A stretch of DNA of 64,000 nucleotides. Source: Azospirillaceae bacterium (lineage in GTDB: Bacteria > Pseudomonadota > Alphaproteobacteria > Azospirillales > Azospirillaceae). Position numbers and translations under genes: made by a program. The notes under the pieces were generated by a model. It was not told where the DNA came from, made no database searches, and saw only the letters and a list, made by a program, of their open reading frames with translations. The stretch covers positions 1,534,001 through 1,598,000 of the forward strand of contig JAPWJW010000003.1 in NCBI GenBank assembly GCA_028283825.1, read 5' to 3'. This document shows positions 23,619-34,747 of this stretch, piece after piece. Each line of letters opens with the position of its first letter. Position 1 is the first letter of the stretch.

Positions 23619-25373
23619 TTAAGCCCTTAGGCGCAGGCCTTTGACGCCTTGGCGCAGCTTGGTCCAGGGGCGTTCGTCGGGGGTCAGGTCGATGCCGACC
23701 TCGGTCACCCGGGCCTCGTCCATCGCGGCGACGATCAGCGCCACCTCGCCCACCCGCAGGCGCACGCCGACGCTGGCGCGGCGGCCCAGGCGGCGGCTGA
23801 GATGGTCGCCGATGGCGACATCCTCCGCCAGATCGGGCGGGGTGAAACCATAGAGGCCGGCCACGGTGGTCAGCGGCGTTTCGCCCTTGACCTGGAAATC
23901 ACCCAATCCCGACGCCCGGCGGCCATGGTCGCGGCGACCGAACAGGCGTTCCATGGCGGTCAGCGCCGCGGGCTCGCCCAGCACCAGGACGGCATCGCCG
24001 GGGTAGAGCACCCGTACCTCCTCCGGTGCTACGGGATGACCCTCACGGATCATGGCCAGCACGCGCACCGATTCCGGCACCACCAGCCGGCCCAGGCCGC
24101 GTACCGCCGCCTCGCTTTCCGCCGCCACGGTCAGCATGGCCAGCTGCTGCGGCCCGTCCACCGGCAGGTCGATGTCGGCCCGGCTGGGCGGTTCAGGGTC
24201 GGCCGGGATCTCCACGTCCAGCAGGCGTGCCGCCGGGCCGATGGTCCAGCCCTGGGCCAGCAGCGACAGCAGCACCACGGCGAAGGCGATGCCGAAATAG
24301 GTCTCCGCCCCGCGCAGGCCCGACAGCACAGGCAGCAACCCCAGGAAGATGGGCACCGCGCCGCGCAGGCCCACCCAAGAGATGAACAGCCGCTCGTTCC
24401 AGGCGAAGCCGAAGAAGGACAGGCACAGGGTGACGGCCAGGGGGCGCGCCACCAGGATCAGCGCCACGGCCACCACCAGGGCCGGCAACGCCACCCGCAG
24501 CAGCGTGTCGGGCGACACCAGCACGCCCAGCATCAGGAACAGGGAAATCTGGCTGAGCCAGGCCAGGCCGTCGTGGAACCGCTCGATGATCTGGCGCGCC
24601 TTCATGCGGCGATCGCCCATGACCAGGCCGGCGAGATAGACGGCCAGGAAGCCCGAGGCGCCAATGGTCTGCGTGGCGCCGAAGATGAACAGCGTGCCGG
24701 CCAGCGCCAGGATGGGGTAGAGGCCGGCCGACAGCTCAAGCCGGTTGATCAGGGCGGCCAGCGCGAAGCCGCCGGCGACGCCGATGATGCCGCCGCCGCC
24801 CATCTCCAGCGCGAACTGGCCCAACTGCGCCCAGCCGAAACCCGAGCCCTGGACGGCATGGATGGACAGCAGGGTCAGGAACACGGCCATGGGATCGTTC
24901 AGGCCCGACTCCACCTCCAACAGGGCGGAGACGCGGGGCCGCAGGCGCAGGCCCCGCTGGTGCAGCAGCAGGAACACGGCCGCGGCGTCGGTGGACGCGA
25001 CGATGGACCCGATCAGGAAACCCTGCGCCCAGCCCACGCCCAGCAGCCAGCGCGCCACCACGCAGGTGATGCCGGCGGTGATGACCACGCCGACGGTTGA
25101 CAGGACCAGGGCCGGCCAGCGCGCCATCTTGAACACGCTGCGCGGCGTGCGCAGGCCGCCGTCGAACAGGATGACGGCGATGGCCATGGACCCGACCAGC
25201 GAGGCCAGGCGGTAATCGTTGAACTGGAAGTTGGCCAGCTTGTCGACCGCGATGCCCAGCGCCAGGAACACCAGCAGCAGCGGCGCGCCGATACGCGAGG
25301 ACGCGCGGCCGGCCAGGATGGCCAGCAGCAGCAGCGCCCCCATGGCGAGGATGATGGTATCGACGTGATGCAC
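23619..25373 (-). CDS. Potassium/proton (CPA1-type) antiporter, NhaP2/CvrA-like
   Basis: 584 residues. The first 390 or so form the Na+/H+ exchanger domain with about 12 transmembrane helices; the ion-binding region includes VASTDAAAVFLLLHQ and EVESGLNDPMAVFLTLL, as in NhaP2. A TrkA-C (RCK C-terminal) domain follows (about 400-480; VPESVRVLAMIREGHPVAP), then a CorC/HlyC-like domain (about 490-580; LGDFQVKGETPLTTVAGLYG). This domain order is typical of K+/H+ antiporters that export K+ at high cytoplasmic K+; the soluble domains sense nucleotides or ions. Monocistronic; the ATG at 25373 fits the family's N-terminus (VDTIILAMGALLLLAI). Confidence 0.92.
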   Translation of the reverse strand: MHHVDTIILAMGALLLLAILAGRASSRIGAPLLLVFLALGIAVDKLANFQFNDYRLASLVGSMAIAVILFDGGLRTPRSVFKMARWPALVLSTVGVVITAGITCVVARWLLGVGWAQGFLIGSIVASTDAAAVFLLLHQRGLRLRPRVSALLEVESGLNDPMAVFLTLLSIHAVQGSGFGWAQLGQFALEMGGGGIIGVAGGFALAALINRLELSAGLYPILALAGTLFIFGATQTIGASGFLAVYLAGLVMGDRRMKARQIIERFHDGLAWLSQISLFLMLGVLVSPDTLLRVALPALVVAVALILVARPLAVTLCLSFFGFAWNERLFISWVGLRGAVPIFLGLLPVLSGLRGAETYFGIAFAVVLLSLLAQGWTIGPAARLLDVEIPADPEPPSRADIDLPVDGPQQLAMLTVAAESEAAVRGLGRLVVPESVRVLAMIREGHPVAPEEVRVLYPGDAVLVLGEPAALTAMERLFGRRDHGRRASGLGDFQVKGETPLTTVAGLYGFTPPDLAEDVAIGDHLSRRLGRRASVGVRLRVGEVALIVAAMDEARVTEVGIDLTPDERPWTKLRQGVKGLRLRA

Positions 25374-25592
25374 TGGCAGCCTTGCTCCCCCTTCGGTCTG
25401 CGAGGCTTACCGTGCGGCAAGACCCCGGACCAGCTATCCATTCGGACCAGACGGCGCCGGGTCCCGTATAGGTGACGTGCGCGGGAAGGCCCCCCACCGG
25501 GCCATCCCCATCATACCCCCCAAGATTTCCATGGACATTGTGACGGCCATACGGCGGCGGCCGGGATTTTCTGGGAATACGGCGGCGACCCG

Positions 25593-26045
25593 TCAGAAAG
25601 CCGGGTCGGCCATCAGATGATGCACCTGGAACCCCCATCCCGTCGCCATGTCGGACGCCACACGGGCGCGGTGGCAGATATGCGGGTCATGTTCCAGGCA
25701 CAGCAGGCAGGCGGGGCCCTTGAGCGCCGTGGCCGCCGCCACACCCAATTCATACTGCGCCTCCGGCCGGGCCAGCGCCTTGTCCACCACCGACCAGAAC
25801 AGCGGCAGGTTGCCGGCCCGCCCCGCCAGCCGTCCCTCCTTGGGCGTGCCCAGCGCCTTCAGGTGCAGATACTCGATCCCCGCACCGCGCAAGGCCGCCG
25901 ACAGGGGGCCCTTGGAAAAGCCCGCGCGGCGCGACAGCGGCAGCTCGCGCACATCGATCAGGGTGCGCACGCCCGCCTTCACCAACTGTTCCACCAGGGC
26001 CGGCTGGCCCACCTTCTCATACCCTATGGTGTAGAGGTCGGGCAT
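25593..26045 (-). CDS. DUF488 family protein
   Basis: 150 residues. The N-terminus LYTIGYEKVGQPALVEQLV, then LIDVRELPLSRRAGFSKGPL, is the DUF488 signature; the C-terminal LLCLEHDPHICHRARVA carries conserved Cys and His residues. The biochemical function is unknown. ATG 26045 places the TIGYE motif at residue 5, as in relatives; the longer frame to 26156 is discarded. It stands alone upstream of the antiporter gene on the same strand, with 219 bases between them. Confidence 0.85.
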   Translation of the reverse strand: MPDLYTIGYEKVGQPALVEQLVKAGVRTLIDVRELPLSRRAGFSKGPLSAALRGAGIEYLHLKALGTPKEGRLAGRAGNLPLFWSVVDKALARPEAQYELGVAAATALKGPACLLCLEHDPHICHRARVASDMATGWGFQVHHLMADPAF

Positions 26046-26298
26046 GGGCGGGCGTGTCCTTATGGTTAAGAGGGCATTGCCATCAGAGGTGGGGCCCACC
26101 CCCGCGCCAGGCAAGGGGCCCATGCGTCCGGCAGTGGGGTCTTCCACCCCGCACAACCCTTGCCTTAAGCCCCCACCCCGTGTACAAACCGCGCTTCATT
26201 TGGGCGGCGAGGCCGGACCGAGAGGTCCAGGGCATGCCCACCCGTTCAAGTGAGATCCACCGCCGTTCCCGGAACGGTTATTATTCGAAGGAACCAAA

Positions 26299-26499
26299 AT
26301 GCCCAAGCTGAAGAATCACAGCGGGACGAAGAAGCGGTTCAAGCTGACCGCCTCCGGTCTCGTTCGCGCCCAGGCCGCCGGCAAGCGCCACGGCATGCGC
26401 AAGCGTCCGCAGAAGATGAAGCGGAACGCCCGCGGTATGATGACCCTGTCCAAGCAGGACGGTATCATCATCACCAAGAATTTCATTCGGGTACCGTAA
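26299..26499 (+). CDS. rpmI: 50S ribosomal protein L35
   Basis: 66 residues, highly basic, with the L35 signature [18 protein letters not shown] and a conserved C-terminus. Part of the large ribosomal subunit. It is followed after 13 bases by rplT, with which it forms an operon. infC (IF-3), which often precedes rpmI, is absent from the 250 bases upstream. The start ATG at 26299 follows a GAAGGAA ribosome-binding sequence. Confidence 0.98.
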   Translation: MPKLKNHSGTKKRFKLTASGLVRAQAAGKRHGMRKRPQKMKRNARGMMTLSKQDGIIITKNFIRVP

Positions 26500-26512
26500 G
26501 GAGGGCTGAACC

Positions 26513-26875
26513 ATGGCTCGCGTTAAGCGGGGCGTGACCACCCACGCCCGTCACAAGAAGATCCTGAAGCTCGCCAAGGGCTTCCGCGGTCGTTCCAACA
26601 ACTGCTTCCGCATCGCGATCGAGAAGGTCGAAAAGGCGCTTCGTTACGCCTACCGCGACCGTCGCGCCAAGAAGCGCAACTTCCGCGCCCTGTGGATCCA
26701 GCGCATCAACGCCGGTGCCCGCATCCACGGCCTGACCTACAGCCAGTTCATGCACGGCCTGAAGCGCGCCGCCATCGACGTTGACCGCAAGGTCCTCGCC
26801 GACATCGCCGCGCGTGAGCCGGATGCGTTTAAGGTCCTGGTCGATCAAGCCCAGGCCGCTCTCAAGGCTGCTTGA
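26513..26875 (+). CDS. rplT: 50S ribosomal protein L20
   Basis: 120 residues, the usual length. [20 protein letters not shown] begins the conserved basic N-terminal extension; the globular C-terminus includes [21 protein letters not shown]20 is needed for early 50S assembly and in many bacteria represses its own operon. Preceded by AAGGAGGG seven bases before the ATG. A strong terminator lies 30 bases downstream, separating the ribosomal genes from pheST. Confidence 0.98.
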   Translation: MARVKRGVTTHARHKKILKLAKGFRGRSNNCFRIAIEKVEKALRYAYRDRRAKKRNFRALWIQRINAGARIHGLTYSQFMHGLKRAAIDVDRKVLADIAAREPDAFKVLVDQAQAALKAA

Positions 26876-26905
26876 TCCTACCCGGATCAACGCCTACTGA
26901 AAAAA

Positions 26906-26941
26906 GGGGAGCAGGCCCGGCGGGCCCGCTCCCCTTTTTTT
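26906..26941 (+). terminator. Rho-independent terminator after rplT
   Basis: The stem GGGGAGC (26906-26912) pairs with GCTCCCC (26928-26934), with an inner GGCCC/GGGCC extension, followed by seven T. AAAAAA before the stem makes it potentially bidirectional. Confidence 0.85.
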
Positions 26942-26962
26942 GTTTTGTGGTTTTGTTTGTTC

Positions 26963-27050
26963 CCTCAGACGCCGGGCGCGGCCCTCCGGCCGCTTGGCTT
27001 CCTCGGCTCGCGCCCTGCGGTACTCGCTGCGGGGCCGGCGGTCGCCGGCC
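26963..27050 (+). repeat. Two-hairpin intergenic repeat, copy H
   Basis: Starts CCTCAGACGCCGGGC. Hairpin 1 has stem GCGGCC/GGCCGC with loop CTCC, followed by CTTGGCTTCCTCGG. The middle is the second subtype (GCGCCCTGCGGTACTCGCTG). Hairpin 2 has stem GGCCGGC/GCCGGCC with loop GGTC. It lies between the rplT terminator and pheS, about 70 bases upstream of the pheS start. Confidence 0.8.
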
Positions 27051-27118
27051 ATAACGGCGTTCGTGTCATTGCCAGTACCCAAGAACCGTCCCAACGCACC
27101 CAATAACGGATCGTCGCG

Positions 27119-28195
27119 ATGAACATCCTCGACAGCCTGAAGGCCGACTTGCTGGCCGCCGCTGCCGCCGCCCCCGACCTGGCCGCCCTGGAAGAGGTGC
27201 GGGTGGACGCCCTGGGCAAGAAGGGCCGCATCACCGGCCTGATGAAGGACATGGGATCGCTGACGCCCGATGAACGGCGCGAGCGCGGCCAGGCCCTGAA
27301 CGCGGTGAAGGAAGAGATCAGCGCGGCGCTGGACGCCCGCCGCCAGGTGCTGAAGGCCGCCGACTTGGCCAAGCGGCTGGAGGCGGAGCGCATCGACGTC
27401 AGCCTGCCCGCCCGGCCGGAGACGGAGGGCCGCGTCCACCCCATCACCCAGACGGTGGAGGAGATGATCGCCATCTTCGCCGACATGGGCTTCACCGTGG
27501 CGGAAGGGCCGGACATCGAGACGGATTTCAACAACTTCACCGCCCTGAACATCCCGCCGGAACACCCGGCGCGCCAGATGCACGACACCTTCTACCTGCC
27601 CAACGGGCCGGACGGGGGTACGCGCGTGCTGCGCACCCACACCAGCCCGGTGCAGATCCGCACCATGCTGGCGGGCCAGCCGCCCATCCGCATCATCGCC
27701 CCCGGCCGCACCTACCGGTCCGACTATGACCAGACCCACACCCCCATGTTCCACCAGATCGAAGGCCTGGTGATCGGTGAGAACATCAACATGGGCCACC
27801 TGAAGGGCACGCTGCTGGAGTTCTGCCGCGCCTTCTTCCAGGTGGACGACCTGCCGCTGCGTTTCCGCCCCAGCTTCTTCCCCTTCACCGAACCGTCGGC
27901 GGAGGTGGACATCGGCTGCTCGCGCAAAGGCGGTGAGCTGAAGCTGGGCAACTACGGTGACTGGCTGGAGATCCTGGGCTGCGGCATGGTGCATCCGAAG
28001 GTGCTGGAGAACTGCGGCATCGACAGCACCCGCTGGCAGGGCTTCGCCTTCGGCATGGGGATCGAGCGCGTGGCGATGCTGAAGTACGGCATCCCCGACC
28101 TGCGTACCTTCTTCGAGGCCGATCTGCGCTGGCTGAAGCACTACGGCTTCGTGCCGCTGGACGTGCCCAGCCTGGCCCAGGGCCTGACCCGATAA
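27119..28195 (+). CDS. pheS: Phenylalanine-tRNA ligase alpha subunit
   Basis: 358 residues. The N-terminal coiled-coil tRNA-binding part ([20 protein letters not shown]) is followed by a class II aminoacyl-tRNA synthetase core with motif 2 ([20 protein letters not shown]) and motif 3 ([20 protein letters not shown]). It forms the alpha2-beta2 enzyme with PheT and charges tRNA-Phe. The ATG at 27119 follows shortly after copy H of the repeat. pheT follows after 64 bases on the same strand. Confidence 0.97.
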   Translation: MNILDSLKADLLAAAAAAPDLAALEEVRVDALGKKGRITGLMKDMGSLTPDERRERGQALNAVKEEISAALDARRQVLKAADLAKRLEAERIDVSLPARPETEGRVHPITQTVEEMIAIFADMGFTVAEGPDIETDFNNFTALNIPPEHPARQMHDTFYLPNGPDGGTRVLRTHTSPVQIRTMLAGQPPIRIIAPGRTYRSDYDQTHTPMFHQIEGLVIGENINMGHLKGTLLEFCRAFFQVDDLPLRFRPSFFPFTEPSAEVDIGCSRKGGELKLGNYGDWLEILGCGMVHPKVLENCGIDSTRWQGFAFGMGIERVAMLKYGIPDLRTFFEADLRWLKHYGFVPLDVPSLAQGLTR

Positions 28196-28259
28196 CCCAT
28201 CCCAAGAGCGGCAGCCGGTCTGAAGACCAGGCGCCCCAATCCGATAACGGCAGGTAGCG

Positions 28260-30669
28260 ATGAAGTTCACCCTTTCCTGGCTGAAGCAGCACCTTGAAAC
28301 CGACGCCCCGCTGGACGTCATCACCGACAAGCTGACCTCCCTGGGCCTGGAGGTCGAGGGTGTGGAGGATCAGGGCCGGGCCCTGGCCCCCTTCACCATC
28401 GCCAAGGTCCTGTCAGCGGAAAAGCACCCCAACGCCGACAAGCTGCGCGTCGCCATGGTCGATACCGGCAAGGGGGAGCCCATCCAGGTGGTGTGCGGCG
28501 CCCCCAACTGCCGTGCCGGCATCACCGTGGTGTTCGCCAGCCCCGGCGCCGTGGTGCCCGCCACCGGCGACGTGCTGAAGGTCGGCGCCATCCGCGGCGT
28601 GGAAAGCCGGGGGCATGCTGTGCTCCGAACGCGAGCTGAACCTGTCGGATGAGCACAACGGCATCATCGAGCTGCCGGACGACGCCCCCGTGGGCACCGG
28701 CTTTGCCGCCTGGCGCAAGCTGGACGACGCCGTCATCGAAATCTCCCTGACGCCCGACCGGGTGGACTGCGCCGGCGTCCACGGCATCGCCCGCGACCTG
28801 GCCGCCGCCGGCCTGGGCACCCTGAAGCCGCTGGACACCACCCCGGTGCCCGGCGCCTTCCCCGCCCCGGTGAAGGTGACGCTGGACTTCCCCCCCGCCC
28901 GCGCCGGCGCCTGCCCGCAGTTCGCCGCCCGCGTGGTGCGCGGCGTGCGCAACGGCCCCAGCCCGCAATGGCTGCAGGACAAGCTGACGGCCGTGGGCCT
29001 GCGCCCCATCTCGGCCCTGGTGGACATCACCAACCTGATGACCCTGGACCAGGTGCGCCCCCTGCACGTGTTCGACGCCGCCAAGGTCCAGGGCGGCCTG
29101 GTCGTGCGCGAGAGCAAGGCGGGTGAGTCCCTGCTGGCCCTGAACGGCAAGGAATACACCCTGCCCGCCGGCCTGACCGTCATCAGCGACGCCAGCGGTG
29201 CCGTGCTGTCCCTGGGCGGCGTCATGGGCGGCGAGACCACCGGCGTGTCCGAGACCACGACCGACGTGATCATCGAGGCCGCCCTGTTCGACCCGACCAA
29301 GGTGGCGGAGACCGGCCGCGCCCTGCAGATCGACAGCGACGCCCGTTACCGCTTCGAGCGCGGCGTGGACCCGGCCAGTGTCGTCAGCGGTATCGAGCAG
29401 GCCACCCGCCTGGTGCTGGACCTCTGTGGCGGTGAGGCCGGCGCGGTGTTCGTAGCCGGTGCCGAACCCGCGTGGCAGCGCCCCCTGACCCTGCGCCCGT
29501 CGCGCGTCGCCAACCTGGGCGGCGTGGACGTGCCCGAAGTCGATCAGGTACGCATCCTGAAGGCCCTGGGCTTCGAGGTCGCGCAGCAGGACGGCCTGAT
29601 CCATGCCACCCCACCATCCTGGCGCGCCGACGTGCAGGGCGAGGCCGACCTGGTGGAAGAGGTGCTGCGCATCCACGGCTTCGATGCCATCCCCACCACC
29701 AGCCTGCCGCGTGACGAGGGCCTGCCCAAGGTCGCGGTCACGCCCAAGCAGCGCCGCACCGCCACCGTGCGCCGCCTGCTGGCCGGCCGCGGCATGATGG
29801 AGGCCATCACCTGGTCCTTCCTGGCGCCGGAAACCGCCAAGCTGTTCGGGGGATCGCCGGATGAGCTGGCGCTGCTGAACCCCATCAGCGCGGATCTGGC
29901 CGTCATGCGGCCGTCGGTGCTGGCCAACCTGGCCGCCGCCGCCGGCCGCAACGCCGCGCGCGGCCATGCCGACCTGGCGCTGTTCGAGGTGGGTCCCGCC
30001 TTCCGCGACGGCAGTGAGAAGGGCCAGGACCTGATCGCCGCCGGCGTGCGCGCCGGCCTGGCCGTGGGCCGTCACTGGGCCAAGGGCACCCGCCCCGTCG
30101 ACGCCTATGACGCCAAGGCCGACGCCATCGCCGCGCTGGAGGCCGCCGGCGCCCCCACCGCCAACCTGGTCGTCTCCACCGACGCGCCCGCCTGGTACCA
30201 CCCGGGCCGTTCCGGCTGCCTGCGGCTGGGGCCCACCGTGCTGGCCCGCTTTGGCGAGCTGCACCCCACGGTGCTGGAGGCCATGGACCTGACCGGCCCG
30301 CTGGTGGCGTTCGAGGTGTTCCTGGACGCCGTCCCCCAGCCAAAGAAGAAGGGTGGGACGGAAAAGCCCAAGCTGGAACTGTCCGCCTTCCAGCCCATCA
30401 GCCGCGACTTCGCTTTCGTGGCGGAAGCAGGGGTGGAGGCGGACCGCCTGATCCGCGCCGCCAAGGGCGCCGACAAGGCCCTGATCACCGCGGTACAACT
30501 GTTCGACGTCTACCAGGGTCCCGGAGTCGAGGCCGGGTTCAAGTCGGTGGCACTGTCGGTCACCCTGCAACCGGTGGACAAGACGCTGACGGATGCCGAA
30601 ATCGAGGCGGTGGCCGCCAAAGTGGTCGCCGCCGTCACCAAGGCGACCGGGGCCGTGTTGCGCGGCTGA
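28260..30669 (+). pseudogene. pheT: Phenylalanine-tRNA ligase beta subunit, split by a one-base insertion
   Basis: The first 130 codons (28260-28652 frame) give a perfect PheT N-terminus ([24 protein letters not shown]-type tRNA-binding domain [20 protein letters not shown]). The rest runs in another frame from 28615 to 30669, starting [20 protein letters not shown], with B3/B4, B5 and FDX-ACB domains and a normal C-terminus. The junction is a run of five G (28609-28613); four G would restore [13 protein letters not shown] and one protein of about 802 residues. PheT is essential, so a sequencing error is most likely, unless there is a second copy or recoding. The rest of the gene is intact, without other stops. 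Confidence 0.9.
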
Positions 30670-30693
30670 CACAGGACTTATCCGTTTGCAGTA

Positions 30694-30728
30694 GGCGCCC
30701 CTTGGCTTCCAGGGGGCGCCTTTCTTTT
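30694..30728 (+). terminator. Rho-independent terminator after pheT
   Basis: The stem GGCGCCCC (30694-30701) pairs with GGGGCGCC (30713-30720), followed by TTTCTTTT, 24 bases after the pheT stop. Confidence 0.85.
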
Positions 30729-30862
30729 AATGCCCATTTAATCGACGAAAACCCCGTCCTTATCCCCTTGCGCGCCGCCTTTGGCCGGCCCTTACTATCC
30801 TTCCAAAGATAGAAAAAAGACTGGCGCCGAATGGCGCCATGCTCCGGGAGGGAGGGGACCGC

Positions 30863-32551
30863 ATGAGGTTTTTCCGGGATCTGCCCATCATCCAGAAACT
30901 GCTGCTGCCCCTGATCCTGATGGGTCTGGTGACGCTGGGCACCTCGCTCTACACCCTGTCGCAGATGAACACGGGTGCCGCACAGTACCAGTACCTGCTG
31001 CGTGGCGAGGCGGAGGCGCTGAAGGCCATCGACCGCGCCAATGGGGCCGCCGCCAATATCGGGCGCATCAGCTACATGATGGTGGCCGAGACCGACAAGT
31101 TCATCATCGACAGCATGAAGGATGAGATCGGGCAGCAGGCCAGCGACCTGGGCCGCTATCTGGACGCGGTGGCGACCCTGCACCCCGGCACCAAGGATGA
31201 CCTGGCCATGGCCAGGGCCGAGTTCAAGGCCATGATGGGCTTCGCGGAGAAGGCGCGCGAACAGATGCTGGCCGGCGACACCAAGGCCGGGGCATCCACC
31301 CTGACCGATGAGTTCGATATCCGCCTGTCCAAGCTGCAGGACCGGCTGACCGTCATCACCAAGGCGGTGGACGACAGCCTGGCCAAGGGCGAGGCCGCCG
31401 CCAAGGCGCGCAACGAGCGCACCTACTGGGTCACCCTGGCCAGCGGCCTGTCGGGTGCGGTGCTGGTGATGGCGCTGGCGCTGTGGATGGCCTGGGCCGG
31501 TGTCTCCCGCCCGCTGAAACGCATCGTCGACAGCATGACCGCCCTGGCCGACGGCGACCGCACGGTGGAGATCCGGACGACCGAACGGCGGGACGAGATC
31601 GGCGCCACCGTGCGGGCCCTGCGCATCTTCCAGCGCACCATGGGCGAGGCCGACACCCTGCGCCATGAGCAGGAAACCCTGAAGGCCCAGGCGCAGGCGG
31701 AACGCCACCAGGCGCTGGCCCGCCTGGCGGATGAGTTCGAGGCCGCCATGGACCAGGTGGTGGAGGGGGTGGGCGGTGCCGCCGACCGCATGCAGGGCAG
31801 CGCCAAGGGCCTGTCCGCCATCGCCGAGCAGACCAACCACCAGACCTTGGCGGTGGCAGGCGCCGCCGAGGCGGCCGCCGGCAACGTCAACACCGTGGCC
31901 GCCGCCGCCGAGCAACTGTCCGCCAGCATCCAGGAGATCGGCCGCCGGGTGGAGGAGTCGTCCGGCATCGCCCAGGATGCGGTGATGGAAGCGGAACGCA
32001 GCAACCACACCGTCAGCGGCCTGGTGGAGGCGGCGCGCAAGATCGGCGATGTGGTGCGCCTGATCAGCGACATCGCCAGCCAGACCAACCTGCTGGCCCT
32101 GAACGCCACCATCGAGGCGGCGCGCGCCGGTGAGGCCGGCAAGGGTTTCGCCGTGGTGGCATCGGAGGTGAAGACCCTGGCGACCCAGACCGCCAAGGCG
32201 ACGGAGGAGATCAGCGCCCAGATCGGGGAGATCCAGTCGGTGGCCGGCAACGCCGCCGGCGCCATCCACGGCGTCAGCGGCACCATCGGCCGCATCAGCG
32301 ACATCGTCGCCACCATCGCCGCCGCCGTGGAACAGCAGGGTGCCGCCACCAACGAGATCGCCAGCAGCGTGGCCCAGGCCGCCGCCGGCACCTCCGACGT
32401 GTCCAGCACCATCGGCCAGGTCACCCGGGCGGCCAGCGAAACCGGCACCATGGCCAGCGACGTGCTGCACGCGGCGCAAGACCTGGTCAGCCAATCCGAC
32501 CATCTGCGCCACCAGGTGGCCGGCTTCGTCGCCAAGGTGCGGGCGGGGTAG
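30863..32551 (+). CDS. Methyl-accepting chemotaxis protein (first)
   Basis: 562 residues. Transmembrane helix 1 (about 10-32) is followed by a periplasmic helical sensor (about 33-190), a second transmembrane helix (about 195-215), a HAMP domain ([20 protein letters not shown]) and a long MCP signalling coil whose tip is [20 protein letters not shown] with the usual [17 protein letters not shown]. It senses an unknown ligand and controls CheA. No C-terminal CheR-docking pentapeptide is seen. ATG 30863 is preceded by GGAGGGG at good spacing; the upstream ATG at 30839 is less likely. No chemotaxis genes are adjacent, so it is an orphan receptor. Confidence 0.93.
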   Translation: MRFFRDLPIIQKLLLPLILMGLVTLGTSLYTLSQMNTGAAQYQYLLRGEAEALKAIDRANGAAANIGRISYMMVAETDKFIIDSMKDEIGQQASDLGRYLDAVATLHPGTKDDLAMARAEFKAMMGFAEKAREQMLAGDTKAGASTLTDEFDIRLSKLQDRLTVITKAVDDSLAKGEAAAKARNERTYWVTLASGLSGAVLVMALALWMAWAGVSRPLKRIVDSMTALADGDRTVEIRTTERRDEIGATVRALRIFQRTMGEADTLRHEQETLKAQAQAERHQALARLADEFEAAMDQVVEGVGGAADRMQGSAKGLSAIAEQTNHQTLAVAGAAEAAAGNVNTVAAAAEQLSASIQEIGRRVEESSGIAQDAVMEAERSNHTVSGLVEAARKIGDVVRLISDIASQTNLLALNATIEAARAGEAGKGFAVVASEVKTLATQTAKATEEISAQIGEIQSVAGNAAGAIHGVSGTIGRISDIVATIAAAVEQQGAATNEIASSVAQAAAGTSDVSSTIGQVTRAASETGTMASDVLHAAQDLVSQSDHLRHQVAGFVAKVRAG

Positions 32552-32652
32552 GGTCGGGCCCGCACCGCACATGAACGCCCCGCCATCCCTGCGGTTGCGC
32601 CGGGACGCGGGGCATCCTATGGTCGCGCTCAGTTTCCCCAGACCGGCCCGTC

Positions 32653-34455
32653 ATGACCGACCTTTCGCACATCCGCAATTTCTCCATCATCGCCCACATC
32701 GACCATGGCAAGTCGACCCTGGCCGATCGCCTGATCCAGTTTTGCGGCGGCCTGGAGGCGCGCGAGATGCGCGAACAGGTGCTCGACAGCATGGATATCG
32801 AGCGTGAACGCGGCATCACCATCAAGGCGCAGACCGTGCGCCTGGCCTACAAGGCCGATGATGGCGAGACCTATCAGCTGAACCTGATGGACACGCCCGG
32901 CCACGTCGACTTCGCCTATGAGGTCTCGCGCTCGCTGGCGGCCTGCGAAGGCTCGCTGCTGGTGGTCGATGCCTCGCAGGGGGTGGAGGCGCAGACGCTG
33001 GCCAACGTCTACCAGGCCATCGACCATAACCATGAGATCGTGCCGGTCCTGAACAAGATCGACCTGCCCGCGGCCGAACCCGACCGCATCAAGCAGCAGA
33101 TCGAGGATGTGATCGGCCTGGACGCCAGCGACGCGGTGATGATTTCGGCCAAGACCGGCCTGAACATCAAGGACGTGCTGGAAGCCATCGTCAAACGCCT
33201 GCCCGCCCCGAAGGGCAACCTGGACGCGCCGCTGAAGGCCCTGGTGGTCGACAGCTGGTACGACCCCTACCTGGGCGTTGTCATCCTGGTGCGCGTGGTC
33301 GACGGCGAACTGAAGGTCGGCCAGAAGATCCGCATGATGGCGACGGGCGCCTCGAAGGAGGCCGACCGCGTCGGTCACTTCACGCCCAAGGCCGTGCAGT
33401 CCGGTCGCCTGGGGCCGGGCGAGATGGGCTTCATCACCGCCGGCATCAAGGACATCCGCGAGACCAAGGTCGGCGACACCATCACCGAGGAACGCCGCCC
33501 GGCGGCCGAACCGCTGGAGGGCTTCAAGCCGTCCGTGCCGGTGGTGTTCTGCGGCCTGTTCCCCACCGACGCCGCCGAGTTCGAGCATCTGCGCGAAAGC
33601 CTGGGCAAGCTGGCCCTGAACGACGCCAGCTTCCAGTTCGAGGCGGAGACGTCGGCGGCCCTGGGCTTCGGCTTCCGCTGCGGCTTCCTGGGCCTGCTGC
33701 ACCTGGAGATCATTCAGGAGCGGTTGGAGCGTGAGTTCAACCTGGACCTCATCACCACCGCCCCCAGCGTCATCTACAAGGTCCACATGACCGACAAGTC
33801 GGTGGTGGACATGCACAACCCGGCCGACATGCCGGACCCCATCCGCATCGACCACATGGACGAGCCGTGGATTCGCGCCACCATCATGCTGCCCGACGAA
33901 TACCTGGGCGGCATCCTGGCGCTGTGCACCGAGCGTCGCGGCCAGCAGATCGACCTGACCTATGTCGGCGGTCGCGCCATGCTGGTCTACAAGCTGCCGC
34001 TGAACGAAGTGGTGTTCGACTTCTACGACCGGCTGAAGTCCATCAGCCGGGGCTACGCCAGCTTTGATTACCAGATGGACGGGTATGAGACCGGCGACCT
34101 GGTCAAGATGTCCATCCTGGTCAATGCCGAGGCGGTGGACGCCCTGTCCACCATCGTCCACCGCAGCCAGGCCGAACACCGTGGCCGCTTGCTGTGTGAA
34201 CGGCTGAAGGAACTGATCCCGCGCCAGCTGTTCAAGATCGCCGTGCAGGCATCCATCGGCAGCCGCGTCATCGCCCGCGAAACCATCAGCGCCATGCGCA
34301 AGGACGTGCTGGCCAAGTGCTACGGCGGCGACATCAGCCGCAAGCGCAAGCTGCTGGACAAGCAGAAGGAAGGCAAGAAGCGCATGCGGCAGTTCGGCGA
34401 GGTCGAAATCCCGCAAAGCGCCTTCATCGCCGCCCTGAAGATGGGCGACGGCTGA
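32653..34455 (+). CDS. lepA: Elongation factor 4 (LepA), ribosome back-translocase
   Basis: 600 residues, full length. The GTPase domain has G1 [15 protein letters not shown]3 [16 protein letters not shown] and G4 [12 protein letters not shown]. Domain II, EF-G-like domains and the LepA-specific C-terminal domain ([20 protein letters not shown], then [19 protein letters not shown]) are all present. It binds the ribosome and helps initiation or remobilises stalled ribosomes; often dispensable except under stress. Monocistronic, with a strong terminator 30 bases after the stop. Confidence 0.97.
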   Translation: MTDLSHIRNFSIIAHIDHGKSTLADRLIQFCGGLEAREMREQVLDSMDIERERGITIKAQTVRLAYKADDGETYQLNLMDTPGHVDFAYEVSRSLAACEGSLLVVDASQGVEAQTLANVYQAIDHNHEIVPVLNKIDLPAAEPDRIKQQIEDVIGLDASDAVMISAKTGLNIKDVLEAIVKRLPAPKGNLDAPLKALVVDSWYDPYLGVVILVRVVDGELKVGQKIRMMATGASKEADRVGHFTPKAVQSGRLGPGEMGFITAGIKDIRETKVGDTITEERRPAAEPLEGFKPSVPVVFCGLFPTDAAEFEHLRESLGKLALNDASFQFEAETSAALGFGFRCGFLGLLHLEIIQERLEREFNLDLITTAPSVIYKVHMTDKSVVDMHNPADMPDPIRIDHMDEPWIRATIMLPDEYLGGILALCTERRGQQIDLTYVGGRAMLVYKLPLNEVVFDFYDRLKSISRGYASFDYQMDGYETGDLVKMSILVNAEAVDALSTIVHRSQAEHRGRLLCERLKELIPRQLFKIAVQASIGSRVIARETISAMRKDVLAKCYGGDISRKRKLLDKQKEGKKRMRQFGEVEIPQSAFIAALKMGDG

Positions 34456-34484
34456 TCCCGTTGATTTGAGTATCGAGTACCGCG

Positions 34485-34519
34485 CCGGCCGCCCCCACAA
34501 GGGCGGCCGGTTCGCTTTT
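34485..34519 (+). terminator. Rho-independent terminator after lepA
   Basis: The stem CCGGCCGCCC (34485-34494) pairs with GGGCGGCCGG (34501-34510), loop CCACAA, followed by TTCGCTTTT. Confidence 0.85.
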
Positions 34520-34747
34520 GGGGCCATCCCTTGACGCCCCCAAAGGAACGCCCAATTTGGCGGTATGGTTTGAGGTGCACGGGCGCGCACCTGGAGGGCG
34601 ACATGGCGGACCACGTCTATACGGTGCAGGTGGCATGGGATGAGGAATCCCGCACCTACTACGTCGCCGAAACCGACATCCCCGGCCTGCATTCGGAAGC
34701 GGATACCTTCGAAGCCCTGATCGAGAGGGTCACCGCCGTGGTGCCAG

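Noticed and set aside
26046-26298. infC upstream of rpmI
   Set aside because: No IF-3 sequence in any frame; the gene must be elsewhere.
28522-30672. 716-codon minus-strand frame opposite pheT
   Set aside because: Shadow of pheT, with His/Gln/Gly-rich composition and no recognisable domain.
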